This document shows, in pieces, positions 38,917-51,473 of a DNA stretch of 64,000 bases (position 1 is its first letter; every line of letters starts with the position of its first letter). The notes beneath the pieces were generated by a model. It searched no databases. It was not told the DNA's origin and saw only the letters and a program-made list of their open reading frames with translations. Source of the stretch: Multifurca ochricompacta (Eukaryota; Basidiomycota; Agaricomycetes; Russulales; Russulaceae). The stretch is from NCBI GenBank assembly GCA_022496185.1, contig WTXG01000001.1:1426001-1490000 (forward strand), written 5' to 3'. A program made the position numbers and the translations under genes.

Positions 38917-39278
38917 CGAGTCGTGTCGCGTCGCGTCACTTCTCTTAAAAATTATCAATCTTGTTGCTTTCGCTCACGACACATATCCCCCTCACCGCTC
39001 ATCGCTTAGGTACCGTGTCTCGTCCCGTCACTTTGTATTAGTACTCCTAGTTGCACACATTAAATCTGGACCGGAGCCTTCGCGCGAGAGAATTATTCCC
39101 ACACTGTGGTCATGTTCCCATAATGATTCATTTAGACGGAACAGAACTTTATTGTTACCATCTCTCGGTTTCCGGTACCAGTCCAGTACATTGTCATTGT
39201 CTGCTCCAAGCTTTACTCAGGTGTTTGTGAGAAGTCGACACGTCGGTCCGCGGTGAACCTAAGTGGCACCGGCAGCTC
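38917..39278. other. Promoter region of RIC1
   Basis: 362 bases between the Ups1-like stop and the RIC1 start. It contains GTCGCGTCGCGTC and similar CG-rich short repeats near 38924-38940 and no gene that I can support. Confidence 0.5.
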
Positions 39279-42200
39279 ATGTATTTCCCCACTTCCGTTG
39301 CCCGCCAATTCTGTGTAGCTCCTTTACTTCCTAATGCCTCGTCCGAACCAGTACTCGGAATAACACCAAGCCCTCACAAGTCGTTATTCTGCTCTTTAAC
39401 AAGGGACGGTATAGCGATCTGGCGTGTCAGGGTGCGCAACTTTCGCTCACCATGAAAATTAGCAAGCTTACATATGACTGACACCCTGAGTCGTCATTTA
39501 GCCATTGGTCATCCTCGCATTCCTTTCAAGAGCATCGACGAGCGTTCAAGAGCATGGAGAAAACCAATCTGCCCACTGGTCCGCAGATGGAACACGAATC
39601 GTCATACGAGTGGGTGGCATTACATATCCAAGCGTAGCGCGTAAAGATTGAAGAGCCCCGTCTCAGACCACAAAATCGTATTTGGTCCTTGCCTCTTTAC
39701 ACCAAAAGCCTGACGAAATACCATATGATTCTCCTCGATTGGCACCCAGTACTTTGCGCACATTTCTCTCGGGACCCGGAGAGGCTCTTCCGTTGCAAGC
39801 GCTTGTGATACGTTTTGAAGGTGTCATCCGAGTCGAAGGGAACCTCCTCAGGTACGTTATTACTACAGACTTCGCCGCGAATTCGTTCACAATGAATCAG
39901 CGTGTCGCCACGACAGCATTACATCCTTTTCTCCACGAGAACCCCCCCATCCATCCAGCGCATCCCGTGGCCCACGACTCATGAGCCAGGGTACCATGAT
40001 AGTGGTGATGAAAACAGCGATCATAGCTACGAGAGTTGGATACTTAATGAGCATGACTTCCAGTGGCTCGTCGACGCCAACGGTAGGTGGTACACGGAAG
40101 CTGGACCGGTGCACATTCTGATACAAATTCAGTTGGGGTTTTGAATATCTTGTCGTTCCGCGGCACGGACATAGAGTCTTGGATCACGACAGACGGTCGC
40201 GCATATCTTGTTCAATTAATGGACGGCCACGAGTCTGACGTCGCAGCCTCGCACTCGGAAAGAAGTAAAGCAGACGAATGCGTGCGTTTTCTATGCCTGT
40301 AGGAAGTTTCATGACGAAGCTTACGCATCGCTTTCCTGTAAGACGACAAATGGAAATCGGCGCGCTAGAAATTCCAGCGATACTGGCAATCCTCGATTCA
40401 ACCCCGGGTGGCAGGGTACATGTATCCACGACATGCAAGTACCCAAATGGGTGCAGAAGCGGAAGCAGGTCCATCCCGAAGAAGTAGGCTCAGATGATTA
40501 CGAACAACCACGACGAGCTGTCAAAGTGGTCGTCAACATGAAGTTTTCTCTCATCGCTGTTGGCACCCATTGGTATGTCAAGCGCGACACATCGTTCAAG
40601 TGCCGATGCCATGATGCCCATTTTACTAGTGGTAACGTGGAATACACAAGCTTTCCGTCGCAGCTTGGTGTAGCGCCAAAACCCCAAGTGTTGGAAACCC
40701 CACAGCCCTACCAGATCAACGACAGGGGGCAGTTTGTGCCATGGAATGGAGTTCAGATGGATACGTTCTTGCGGTCGGCTGGGAACATGGTTGGGCTGTT
40801 TGGAGCGTAGCCGGTCGGTGCCTGGCATGGAGCTTTGGGTTGGAGAATCAGATTGATGAAAGCAGGTAAGACAAGAAATGCGCCTCGGCCTTGGACTCCA
40901 GAAAGGGTGTTGAATACAGATCCTTAGGTTCAAAGACTTGTTCATGAACGGCATTCGGGACCTTGTGAGCCACTCAGTCCGATGTTCAAGTCTATTTTTC
41001 TCACAATCTTATCAGTTCTGGGCCCCTGGTAACTTTGAGCTTATCGTCCTTTCCCATCCCGATGAACGCGGTAGGTTTCGGATAAGTTTGCATGATACTG
41101 AAACTGATATACCGCGTCAGTTTCTGACGGCCAACTTTTCGCAATCCCTTTTGCAAAGAGTGCCGCTACGGGACAGCACATTCCCGCAAGTTGCCCTGAC
41201 CCCGTGCTACGTGATGTGAAATCTAAGAGAGGTTTTCAGGACAATTCAGAGTACGCTTTTCTGCAAATGGATGATCGCGTTTTGGTTTACAGAGGGGCTG
41301 ATCAACCCGACATGAGTGTCATTAACCCCGAGTCTGATGTCTGGCAACACATAAAGGCTGGTCCCTGATCAAAGCGTGACGGTGACATTTATTAAATCCG
41401 GTTCTCAGATCCCACAAAAATATCTGTCGACGAACTGGCCGATACGTTACTCTGCGATTAGCGCTGATGGCAGACTTACCGCAATCGCTGGTCGTCGAGG
41501 AATCACACATTACAGCTCAACATCGGGACGTTGGAAGTTATTTGCGGATGAGTTACAGGAGCAAGCATTCACCGTCAGGGGAGGCCTTTTATGGTTCCAC
41601 CATGTGCTGATTGTGGCGGTAGAAGTTGGACGATCATGGCAGGTTAGCATGGAATATCGCCTCCTCGGAGTTCTCTCACATTCCTCTTCAGTTACGATTG
41701 TACTCTCGAGATCTGGAGCTCAGTAACCAGAATGTTCTCCATCGCGAGCCCTTAGTCTCACCAGTAGTCATTCTCTCCCTCGTGGACAATTCTCTATTAG
41801 TTTACACAACGGACAATACTCTGCTGCACTATTTGATTGTGCCCACTGCAGACACGATCAAGTTACATCTCGCCGGAAGCATTTCCTTCGACGGTGTCAT
41901 TGCCAACCCGAATACCGTTCGAGTCCTGAGTTGGATGATCCCTAGTGCCCAGAAGCGTTAGTTCCTATGGGCTATGAGCGACGCTATAGCCTGATTTTTT
42001 TTCCGTACATTATAGAACTCGGTGATCCAGCGGATGATCTCGCCGTAGCTACCGTGCTCATGATGGTTGGAGGCGAGTTGGTTTTGCTCAAGCCCAGAAA
42101 GGTTAATGTAACGAAATTTAACTTGATCTTTTGCTCACCAAAGATTTACAGTCTGGCGATCAAGAAGTGCGGTATGACATGCAGATTCTGGCAGATCGGA

Positions 42201-43206
42201 TAGAGTTTTGCTGGATCCATCTGCGTGGGATTGGGAGTTTGGAAAACTCTTTGTGGGGTTACGATGGGCATGGCATGAGAGTTTGGCTCAATGCGTTGAT
42301 GATAGAAGCTCCGCCAGAGTCAACTTCCCAATTGCACGGCCGTTATGTCAGAGAAAGCGTGAACATTCCGCTGGATTTCTATCCACTATGTGAGTCACAA
42401 ACCAAGTACGCTTTCCTTCTGAGGTTAACTAACTCGGTGTAGCCGTCTTGATGAACAAGGGTATAATTATTGGAGCGGAACATGAGAGCAGCATGGGGAC
42501 AACCTTGCCCTTTGTAACGTTTCGTCACGCAACAAGTGTAAGTCAATGACCCACAGAGATTGTTTTTTTTTAACGAAGGCTATAGTCACACCTATTTTTG
42601 CACCACATTTTACGTTACCATTTAGCAGCCAATCAAGTACAAGAGGCGGTCTCCTTCGCATCCCACTACCAGCACCTCATTTTCTTTGCACATGCTCTCG
42701 AGATTCTCCTTCACACGGTCGTTGAGTCCGAAGCAAGCGGCAATGATGTGACGACGGATGTTGAGGACAGCATTCTTCCATCCGTCATCGAATTTTTGGA
42801 TCATTTCGATGTTGCTCTTGACGTGGTCGTGGGATGTGCACGCAAAACAGAAATGACGCGCTGGCGCCGTCTGTTTGATATTGTCGGGAGCCCAAAGACA
42901 CTGTTTGAGGTATGTCGCAAACGTAAGACTATTTTGACAACGTCAGTCAGAGCTGAGTTAATTGTACAGATGTGTTTGAGTTCGCAACGACTACGGACGG
43001 CAGGGTCGTATCTTCTTGTTTTGCACAGTCTTGAGCAGTTCGAGACAGGCCACGATGATGCCTTTCGGCTCCTGCGCAGTGCAGTAGCAGCCAAGGACTG
43101 GCAGCTTTGTCGCGAGCTGCTTCGCTTCTTGCACTCCTTGGATGATAGTGGTGATGTTTTGAAGGAGGTATTGGCCCAGCCTTTCATGATTGAGGCAGAA
43201 GTATAA
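39279..43206 (+). CDS. RIC1: Ric1, Golgi Rab guanine-nucleotide exchange factor subunit
   Basis: The start is ATG 39279 (MYFPTSVARQFCVAPLLP). The first exons form the N-terminal beta-propeller, with GITPSPHKSLFCSLTRDGIA, HWSADGTRIVIR, TKSYLVLASL and PPSIQRIPWP. The C-terminal RIC1 domain is a long open exon at about 42620-43206, reading LRYHLAANQVQEAVSFASHY, HLIFFAHALEILLHTVVES, FLDHFDVALDVVVGCARKTE and MTRWRRLFDIVG. The stop is TAA 43204-43206. Ric1 with Rgp1 activates Ypt6/Rab6 at the Golgi for retrograde transport. The gene has many small exons, so the middle part (about 40000-42550) is only roughly resolved, and extra frame breaks cannot be excluded there. Confidence 0.88.
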
Positions 43207-43407
43207 GAGGGATAGGTTAGCATTCGTTATTCTCGGCTCGGGTCGGACACCACTGTATAGTATATTATATATTTTATTGGCCAAAGCGCCAAAGCGCGAC
43301 AACGCGCGACGCGACAAGCGAAATCGGAAATTACCGACAAACTATCGAGTGAGCCGGTTGTTCATTTTTCTGCAATTGCAACGTCCAACAACGTCCAACG
43401 TCACCCC

Positions 43408-43787
43408 ATGGCTGATCGCTTTGACGATGCCACCCAGGTTCGAATGCCTCATTTTCGTGTTGTTATGGCCCAGTTCTAACGCCTTCTGCCTCAGAAAGAG
43501 CTTCAGGCCTTCCTTGAGCGGGAGCAAGCACAGGCACGCGTTCAGCAGTCTATTCACACGTTCACCAGCATGTGCTGGGACAAGTGCGTCATCGTAGCTT
43601 TCACATCTACTCTCCTCCTCCCATGCTCAACTGCATATCATGATAATTGTCGTAGATGCATAACCGGCACGCCCTCGACGCGATTCTCTCGGGGCGAAGA
43701 GAGTTGCTTGGCCAACTGCGTGAACGTTTTTTGGATACAAGCCTCTTCATGGTGAAAAGAATTGAGGCTCAGAGACAAAGTGCCTAG
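43408..43787 (+). CDS. TIM8: Mitochondrial import chaperone Tim8
   Basis: Three exons: ATG 43408 (MADRFDDATQ), then KELQAFLEREQAQARVQQSI and HTFTSMCWDK, then CITGTPSTRFSRGEESCLAN. The stop is TAG 43785-43787. The twin CX3C motifs are CWDKC (across the second intron) and CLANC, the signature of small Tim proteins of the intermembrane space, where Tim8-Tim13 escorts hydrophobic precursors to TIM22/TIM23. The order of conserved residues (SGEE-like RGEES, then LDTSLFMVKRIE) is Tim8 rather than Tim13. One base seems missing at about 43725, where NCV and RFLDTSLF are out of frame; with it the protein is about 87 residues, the normal length. Confidence 0.9.
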
Positions 43788-44013
43788 ACAAGCGTGCAAC
43801 CCAAATAGTTTCCCCCCAAAAATGAACTTATTAGAAATTGCTGGAACATCATAACTACTGAATATATTGGGTTCATGTCCTCATTCGTAACATTCTTCGG
43901 AATTACGGTGAAGAAACAACCCCCCCCCCCCCCAATCGCGTAGGTGTACATAAGGCAAGGACAATGCTAGAAGACAGGCGAGAGAATGTTAAAAATGCCG
44001 TGATTGGGGCTGA
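43788..44013. other. Convergent spacer with poly-C run
   Basis: 226 bases between TIM8 and the acyltransferase stop. A run of fourteen C occurs at 43920-43933. No gene. Confidence 0.6.
43920..43933. repeat. Poly-C homopolymer (14 bases)
   Basis: The longest C run in the window. Given the apparent homopolymer errors elsewhere, its true length is uncertain. Confidence 0.8.
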
Positions 44014-45624
44014 TTACGGGGCTAGGCGTCGGAGGTGGGACCACGTGTACCCAATTATAGCGGGGATAAAGAAGCAGAAAGCGTCGAGCACTTCTCGGTT
44101 GCGCCTTAGCTGGAGTGGTATGTTGATCTCAGGATATTTTGCAAGTGAAGAGGAGAATGAGCCAGTGTCATGGAGGCGTTGCATGAGTTGGTCCTTCTCA
44201 ATCCATCTATTCCGTAACCAGATGTCAAACGTCTGCCGTTCGTCTTCGGGCACGTCAACCCCAACTGTTTGCCCGTGGGGAGAGCCATTTGGTACGGTTC
44301 CAGAATTGGGAAATAAGTTTCCGATGGGCACACCCTTAGCAACATCGAATCGGCGAATGTGCATATGCACAGCGGGGGGAGGTATTCTATCGAAGAAGAT
44401 CGATCGCAAGGTGTAGTACGATTGCCCGTATCCCATTGGTGGGACTCCTGTAGGCGTGCGATGAGCTGGCCAGTTTAAAGGGAAAGGGAGAGAGAAATAC
44501 CAGGGTACGCCATTGTAATGTCAAGTAACTGTAGATCAGGGACACAATGTGATAGAGCACGGAGACTGTAATGTAACCCCGTTGATCGAGGGAGTAGCGT
44601 ATGTGTCATATCATTCTAGGAAGGTGGTACTAGTAGTTAGTAGAGGGTAACAGCAATAACAATAGAAAGAAAAAGAAAACTCACAATCCCAAGTTTGTCG
44701 GCATACTTTTTGCTGATGGGCCGTGTATCTTGACTAACGAGGGTACCCTCCGGGTAGAGAATAAAGGTGAGCGGAGTATCACGTTCCTGTGCCCTGCGAC
44801 CCAAGAGAGCGAGCTGCTTTACTAGATAGAGACGGTCTGAAGCCCAAGAGCGGGCTAGGAAGATAAAGTTGAAGAATTGCATACCCTATGTGTGATGGTT
44901 AGGGATGGAAACATAAGTGGGCGAACAGGTGAAGATAGATGAATGAAAGGGTGAATGTATGTACCCATCCAAGAACTGGAACCCATTTCAAACTCTTCTT
45001 TAAGACAATGCACACATCTCGGTGCGTGTTCATGAAATAAGTGAGGCACCACGCATACCACCAATCTGCATAGACCTTAAAGACGTAAGAGGGATGCCAA
45101 CTAGCGATGGAGGATCCTTAGCTCAGGTACGAACTTGGTGATTTGCAATGAGGACAGAGTTCTGAGGAAGATTGATACCCAGGACCCGCCCGTGGCTGTC
45201 TCGTATAGCTATGGAATCAATCTCGCCCTGTGAGAAAGCGCCGGGGCCATCGTGTTCAAGGGTTATGATGATACGCGTAGGTGCGAACCATTGACATAGG
45301 AGGACTGGTGTGGTAAGATAAGTGGTAGAGACGGAACGAGACGGGATAAGGGAATAAGAAGGGGAAAATGAAAGCAAGTGACTTACCGAGAAGTGTGCCA
45401 AATGCACCCTTGCTGAGGCGTATACCGGAATTGTAGAGGGAATTTGCCCAAGGAAAAGGAAGGAAGAGGAGAGGGAATACGAAGACGAACTGTGAGATGT
45501 TGATCATGAGGCAACCCAAGATGAATACGACAGAGTAAGATATTGCATTAAAATATTGACCCCAACTCCTTGGAGGACGTTTGTGAATCTCAACTGTGTG
45601 TAAATGTAACCTTTTAGTGTTCAT
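44014..45624 (-). CDS. Fungal lysophospholipid acyltransferase (PlsC/AGPAT-like)
   Basis: ATG 45624 starts MNTKRLHLHTVEIHKRPPRS; the stop is at 44014-44016 after HLRRLAP. An N-terminal hydrophobic segment (VVFILGCLMINISQFVFVF) is followed by the acyltransferase block. The HX4D motif is NHQVYADWWY, with an intron between Q and V. Next come FLARSWASDRLYLVKQ and the acceptor-binding motif TFILYPEGTLVS. The C-terminal part (DIWLRNRWIEKDQLMQRLHD) resembles the large fungal/eukaryotic AGPAT group that includes yeast Cst26 and Vps66. It is expected to acylate a lysophospholipid in ER or lipid-droplet membrane; the exact substrate is not decided by the sequence. It converges with TIM8 and is divergent from the alpha/beta hydrolase gene. 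Confidence 0.85.
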
Positions 45625-45779
45625 TGTGAGGAGTGAGGAGTGGAGGAGAATGAGAGGAAAGAGACGCGACGCGCATACATCTACCACCCACCACCCACCA
45701 CTGTTCTCCTCATACCACCCCCATTCCTATATTTTTCATATTTCTTTTTCTCTTTCCTTTCCCATTCTTTCAATGAAGA
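45625..45779. promoter_or_regulatory. Divergent promoter of acyltransferase and alpha/beta hydrolase
   Basis: 155 bases between opposed start codons. It contains CACCCACCAC direct repeats (about 45685-45705) and a CTTTC-rich leader on the hydrolase side. Confidence 0.5.
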
Positions 45780-48700
45780 ATGTCCTCTTCTCATTCCCCC
45801 ACCGTCACCGCCATCACCGCCGTTCCCGTTGTTCCTACCCTCCCCACCGCCAATGGCATTGTGATTACGACCGCAACCACGACCACGACTACAACGACAA
45901 AAACTACTAGTGCCGCTACCACCTTTACCGCTGTTACTTCTAATGTCAATACCGCTTCCTCGCACCATTCGCCGACTATGAATGCTTCTCCTAAAGTTAA
46001 AGACAAGGGCAAGTCACCGGCGTCAAATAATCTTTCAACAACAGAAATCCCTTTCCCCGTTCGTCGCGCACCTTCCTACTTTGACCGTTATCCCCGTCAA
46101 TTGTCACCTTCTCCCCCTCATTCAACTCAGCAGAGGCATTACCCTCATGGACGTGCCACTCGCACCTTTGGGGCTTCCACTAGCACCCTTCATTCAGATC
46201 TATCCTCTAATTCGAATTTCGCCAACGTAACAATGACCGACTTTAGTGGTCGTTCCGATCTACAACTTTCTTCCTCTCATCATTCCCTCAACGACGACCT
46301 CATTCTCAAACCTCCACCCCCTCGTCGTCGTTCTCGTCAAGCCCCTACCAGATCTTCGGGGGAACACCTTTCCGAACTTTCCTACCTCCGCATATCCGAT
46401 TCTTCATCTCTCACCCAGATTGAGACACCTCCACAGACCCCAATCGACTTGTCCATTACCAGGCCTCTCTTCGATCCTTTTTCCATCGTTGTCTCTGCAC
46501 CTATCTCTGGGTGGAGACCATGGACGCTTTAGTCGATGGCATGAACGGTTTTGGCACCACCGACGACTTGTTCATGGGCTCAGGTGGTATCTCCGCTCGC
46601 TCCAAGCGCGCCAAAGACAGATTTCACCCGCTCTATCAGCCCCCTCTTCCTACTCCCCCGCCTGGCGTGACTCTTGGTGGTGGTTTGTCTCGCAAAATGT
46701 CATCCAACTCTCGAGCCTCTCATCATCATGATGGCGCCGATGCGGACAATGACGCTGACGACGACGACGATGACGCGCGTCCACGCGTACCTCGGCCCTT
46801 CTCAGCTCGTCAGTCTTGTTACCCTAAAATGATAAAGCCGACTTCTTCTGCGATAATTGTTGGTAGCTCTCTCACGCGTTCTACAGACGCCTGCCCTCCA
46901 TCGTCCCCACAGCTCTCTCGTTCCGATCCTAAAACTGTCGCTCCTTCAATCTCGGAAATCATTCGTGCCTATGCACCACCACTCCAACAAGCGCGGTCTC
47001 GCCCATCTACAGCGTGCGGTTCAACGAAAGCGAGCAGTCATGGTCATCAAACCGTGTATGAAGGCCATGAATCAGAGCCTGAACCTGTGTCCGCAGCAGA
47101 GGAGGCTGAGCTCATCTCGCGTACATCAGTGGATAGCATCGCGGAAGAAGTGAGAAAAACGCTACGCAACCAGACAACATCCCCAATTGTTCAACCTCCT
47201 GCTCTGAGTTCGCAATCCGCACGTTCCCGGCACTCGTTCATGTCCGAGCGATTTTCCCTCCCGGGTTCTCCCTCATTGGAGGGTCGCCGTATATCACCCC
47301 CTCATAACGGTACAGATTACCATGAGGAGCTCCCCCCGGTTGATTTTGCGCCTCGGCCGACCCAGTCGCAAGCCATCGCGGAATATCTCCGCTCTGTTAG
47401 ATTGACAACCCTGCTCAAGCTCACTCGTCCACCACATGCGTCCATAGAAAATCCTCTTGTCGTGAGCTTGTCAGATTTGGGCAGCTCGAATGGCTACCCT
47501 CTTGTCGTATTCTTAGGGCTGGGTGGCGTACGATATGTTTCCGGCCTATATGACGAAATGGCAGAATGCCTCGGCATTCGTCTCATCACAATCGATAGGT
47601 GAGTTTACCCTATCAGCTCGATGCACTCATTTTATGGAGGTCGCAGGTGGGGCATTGGCCGGACAGAAGTTCCTAAATCTAAAGGAGCCCGGGGCATCCC
47701 AGAATGGGCATCGGCCGTTGAAGAGATTCTCGATCTGTTGTGCATTGATCAATGCAGCGTAATGGCTCATTCGGCCGGCGCTCCTTATGCGCTATCATTT
47801 GCAAATAAGGTCCCCGAGCGCGTTCGTGGAGAAGTCTTACTTCTCGCACCATGGGTAGGCGGTGTGGAAGGAGGTTTGTTCGCTCGTCCCCATCAATCGC
47901 GTAAAGCCCATCTCATCCCACCTCACTAGCCGGTTACAAATGGCTTAAGTATGTCCCAACTGGTATATTGAAGACCGCTCAGGCTGCAGAGTGGAAAATA
48001 CAGGCCTGGATGCTTGGCAAACCCCCAACTGTTGCCTATCAGGGTATTGGTTATGATGCGAAATCCGCAACATCAGTCCCAACACCTACCGCATCTGCAC
48101 GCCGATCTCCAGACAAGAAGTCCAGCCCGATTCCACCTCTACCTCTGGCAGATACTACGCGGCGACCCAGCTTTGCTTCAAGTGTCTTCAGCGATTACGA
48201 TGATTTACAAGACTTTGAGGGTCGTTTCGATAGCCGAAGTACTCTTGGTGCTAGGAGCTCTGGCTCCCATCGTAGTCGCACCGTAAGCGAGAGTAAGCCC
48301 CGACCCTCGTTCACACACAAGACATCAAGAGGCTTTTTAACCAGGCTGAAAGGGGGCTCGAACCAACCCCAACCTCAGCTTCCTCCAGAGAAACCGAACC
48401 CATCCTCTGGAGGGCGGCGGTTGAAAGCTCTGCGTTCCATGGGATCACTTAGAGGACGACCATCCACAGCTCCGTCAAGCAAAGGCATTACAATCCCCCC
48501 TCAAGTTCCACCACCGCTTTCTATCGACATTGGGCTTGGTTTTGATGCATTCAATTGGACAACTACCAGCGGCCCAGGTGGTCGCCCTCAGGGTCCGCTC
48601 ACATCACCCCTCGAACGACCTAACCGTCGCGCAGCCGGTCGCCGATCCTTGTCTCACAGTGCTGCCGCACGATCCTCTCCACCTTCCCTGATGTCTTCTC

Positions 48701-49094
48701 CCCGCGCGAGCGTCCCTCCCTCTCCTGCCGCCGAGGAAAGGGCAAGCATTACTACAACGAGTGCCTACCAGGCCGCGCTCGGCAATGCCCTGATCGCCGC
48801 AGCTCATGCCGAATCCTCTCGGGGTACTCACAGTGATCTGCTACAGATCTTGAACCATGATCAACAACCTTGGGGTTCTCATACGCAGCGTACCCTCACA
48901 CCGTGCGCGTTTGGTACGGTGATCGAGACGAGAAGATTGCGGAGAACGCGGTGCGCTGGATGGAACGGACTATGGGACCGGGACGGTGTCGTGTGCAGGT
49001 TGTGCGCGGTGCAGACCACGGCCTGATGTACCGCAGCAGCGTCGTTGTGGAGGTGCTAGAACGTGTGCGAGACATCTGGGAGGGTGCCTCGTGA
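45780..49094 (+). CDS. Alpha/beta hydrolase with long disordered N-terminus and insertion
   Basis: ATG 45780 begins MSSSHSPTV, and the stop is TGA 49092-49094. About 530 residues of Ser/Pro/Thr-rich, probably disordered sequence come first. The hydrolase core begins at YPLVVFLGLGGVRYVSGLYD. Its nucleophile elbow is MAHSAGAPYALSFA, and the first half ends in VRGEVLLLAPWVGGVEG after two introns (47597-47646, 47873-47930). A Ser/Pro/Arg-rich insertion of nearly 300 residues follows. The core then resumes with HTVRVWYGDRDEKIAENAV (acid strand) and VVRGADHGLMYRS (catalytic His). Ser, Asp and His are all present, so it should be an active hydrolase of unknown substrate. Single bases seem missing near 46510 (GGG before VETMDALVDG) and 48873 (GGGG before FSYAAYPHTV). 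Confidence 0.78.
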
Positions 49095-49555
49095 AATTAT
49101 CTCTGGGCTGGCTAACAATCCTTGCCATAGATGTTGTGAATTCTGTCTTTCTAAATTCTTATATGGCCCACATTCCTTTCTTTTCCTTTGTCTACCTGTT
49201 AGCAACCTCTGGGCATAGCTATCTCTTTGTTTATGTATACTTATTTGGATAGATACCATTTTTACTTGCTACCTTGCAGCTAGAGTGCCGAATAATAATA
49301 CCACACTGCCCTACTAATCCTCCTTCGTACCGGACTGCGTTAGACTGAAAAACTGTCGTGTGGTTATTGTCCTGGCAGGACAACAGGACCCTTTCCTCCC
49401 TTGTATGAAGTAACTGGTTCGATACAACATCCGTGCTTTCCATTGAAAGCTGACCAGTAATCAATCCTAGTGGCAGCATGCAAGCAGTGCGCAAACAGGT
49501 CACAGCGGCAGATAAATCGAGCCCGAACGTTGAGACAACGGGTCAGGGGAGAAGA
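49095..49555. other. Convergent spacer
   Basis: 461 bases between the hydrolase stop and the end of the minus-strand membrane protein gene. Short open frames occur on both strands without recognisable features. Confidence 0.5.
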
Positions 49556-51473
49556 TTACTGTAAGCGTCTGCCTATCCACGGCGTTGGCTGGGAGATGGC
49601 CGGGGATGGCACTGTCACGAAACAAGAAAAAAAAAAAGAAAACAACCAAATCAGATGCTCGCACTCTCGCGTATAAGAGTAAAGGACCCAACAGTTCGTA
49701 CTGGCGTTTGTCCTGCCGTTGTTCGCTTCACGCGTTTGAGTCAGGCGTATTGATGACCCTGTCGACTCGAGACTGAACCGCGACATGTCCGTTTCACTTC
49801 CTTGTGGTTCAGGGGCGTGTGAGAGTAGCGCAGAGTCCGTAGATACTCCTACCAGCCGGTCCCCACGTCGCGTGTCAATTTCGGCAAAGCTGAGAGCGGG
49901 CGAGTCAGAGTACATTGACTCTTCGCTCGACAGATCGTCCCCGCGCAAGTCTCGTGCTGTTGTCGCTGCAGGTCCTACAGGGCTCCGCAGGGAGACGAAG
50001 CTCATTCCCCCCACGAAAGAAGATGTGGGTCTGCGTACATACGCCTGCCCTTCGCCAATTCTCCGAGGTGATGCCAAAGTGCGGCGAGCGCACGTCACCC
50101 AGAGTACGATGGCACCTAGGACAAGGGAGAAAAGAAAAAAGATAGACATCAAAATGATGACGGATAGAGTGGACTTGGAAATCTTTTTCGAGGAACCGTG
50201 GGACGCGCCCACCGATTCAGAAGAGGAAGGCAAGACTCCAGTAAGTGAGCTCGAGTCCGAAGGCAAACCCGGATTACGGTCGGTGTTAGTTGTGGAAACA
50301 CTCAGCGTACTTGAGAGCGACGATGCGTCGTTTGAGGAGACCACGGAGCTCAAGAGTGAGGGGCTCGAGGAGAGGGATTGAGCGTTGGAGGGTGACGGCC
50401 CCACGACAGTCGTTCCAAAGTGGAATGAGCTCGGCGCAGTCGCAATGGAGATGGAGCGGGTAGTAGTGCTGATGGCTGAACTCGAGTCCGCGCCAAAGCT
50501 TGTATGGAGAGCCTCACTCGAAGATGGTGGCGAGGATGGGGAAGAAAGGGTCGTGATACTAGTAATGGTTGCAACAGCGTTTGTGGAGGAAAACGCGCTC
50601 GAAGGTAGCGATAGTGAGGAAGGAGAAATAGTCGTTAAAGAGGTAACGATTGAGGGTGAGTTTGTGGTCGGATCAGGAATTGACGGTGTAGTCGATAGAG
50701 TACTGCAGGTAAACCCTGTGAGAGATGTGGACATGCAGGCGGGCATGATGCTAGCGGATGGAGTTGGAGTAGTATTATTCGGAATAGAGTTAGTAGCCAA
50801 TTGGTCTAGGACGATGCCTGCGATACTGAGTAGTTCTTCCAGAAGGGAGTCAGCATACATGATGAGAACGGACGGCAAGTCCCAGGATGATGTTGTGGAG
50901 CGGGCCAACCGCGTGCCTAGATGCCGCGACCAAGAGTTAAATTGAATACCTCGTTGCATGGTTATGAGCAAAGCGTCAAAGGAGGGCTTCCCCGCAGTAC
51001 CTAGACGGGGGTCTCGTATGTTGATGACAGTTAAAACGTGGCTGGTACCAGGGGTGACGTTAAAGTTGAAGAGGACAGTCTAGAAGGGATCAAGGTCGCT
51101 GAGAGAGGATATGGGAATGGCGTACGCACAGAAACAGCGCCTTCCCCCCGATAACCTGATTTATATCCCTGGGATCATCACAGTCTATGCAAGCGGCCAA
51201 TGAGCCAACCTGGGAGTTCGATGGGCCAAGAAGCAGGACTTGGGTTGCGCCCACTTCCGAGAGAAAGGGAGATTTAGATTGAAGTTGTTGAATAAGAAAA
51301 TAAGAAGACTTACAAGGGAGAGTGATATTAAACGAGGCGCCCAGTTGGGAATCACTAGGAAAGGTTAGCCAACCATGGTCTTGGTCATGAAAGTGGGGTG
51401 AACCTGCAGAGCAGGCGTAAAGAACGAAGGAGACGATAAAAAAAATAAAGATACGGATGGGTGAATACAACAT
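49556..51473 (-). CDS. Single-pass Ser/Thr-rich membrane protein, sensor-like
   Basis: I do not recognise a named family. ATG 51473 (MLYSPIRIFIFFIVSFVLYA) is a clear signal peptide. A short folded ectodomain follows (HGWLTFPSDSQLGASFNITL, then GATQVLLLGPSNSQVGSLAA and VLFNFNVTPGTSHVLTVINI), with introns near 51260-51318 and 51080-51160. A very Ser/Thr-rich stretch of about 200 residues leads to one transmembrane helix (LSVIILMSIFFLFSLVLGAI, then VLWVTCARR). The cytoplasmic tail is acidic and Ser-rich. The plan is that of fungal stress sensors of the Mid2/Wsc kind, but there is no WSC domain. The 3' end is uncertain: an intron may replace the final Phe-rich reading before 49556. Confidence 0.65.

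Noticed and set aside
45596..45910. Plus-strand frames overlapping the acyltransferase and hydrolase starts
   Set aside because: Low-complexity Pro/His-rich readings of the pyrimidine-rich divergent promoter.
49785..50945. Long plus-strand open frames (about 198 and 186 codons)
   Set aside because: They lie exactly antisense to the Ser/Thr-rich membrane protein gene and are rich in Glu/Val as mirror images of its Ser/Thr codons; no domain or splice logic of their own.
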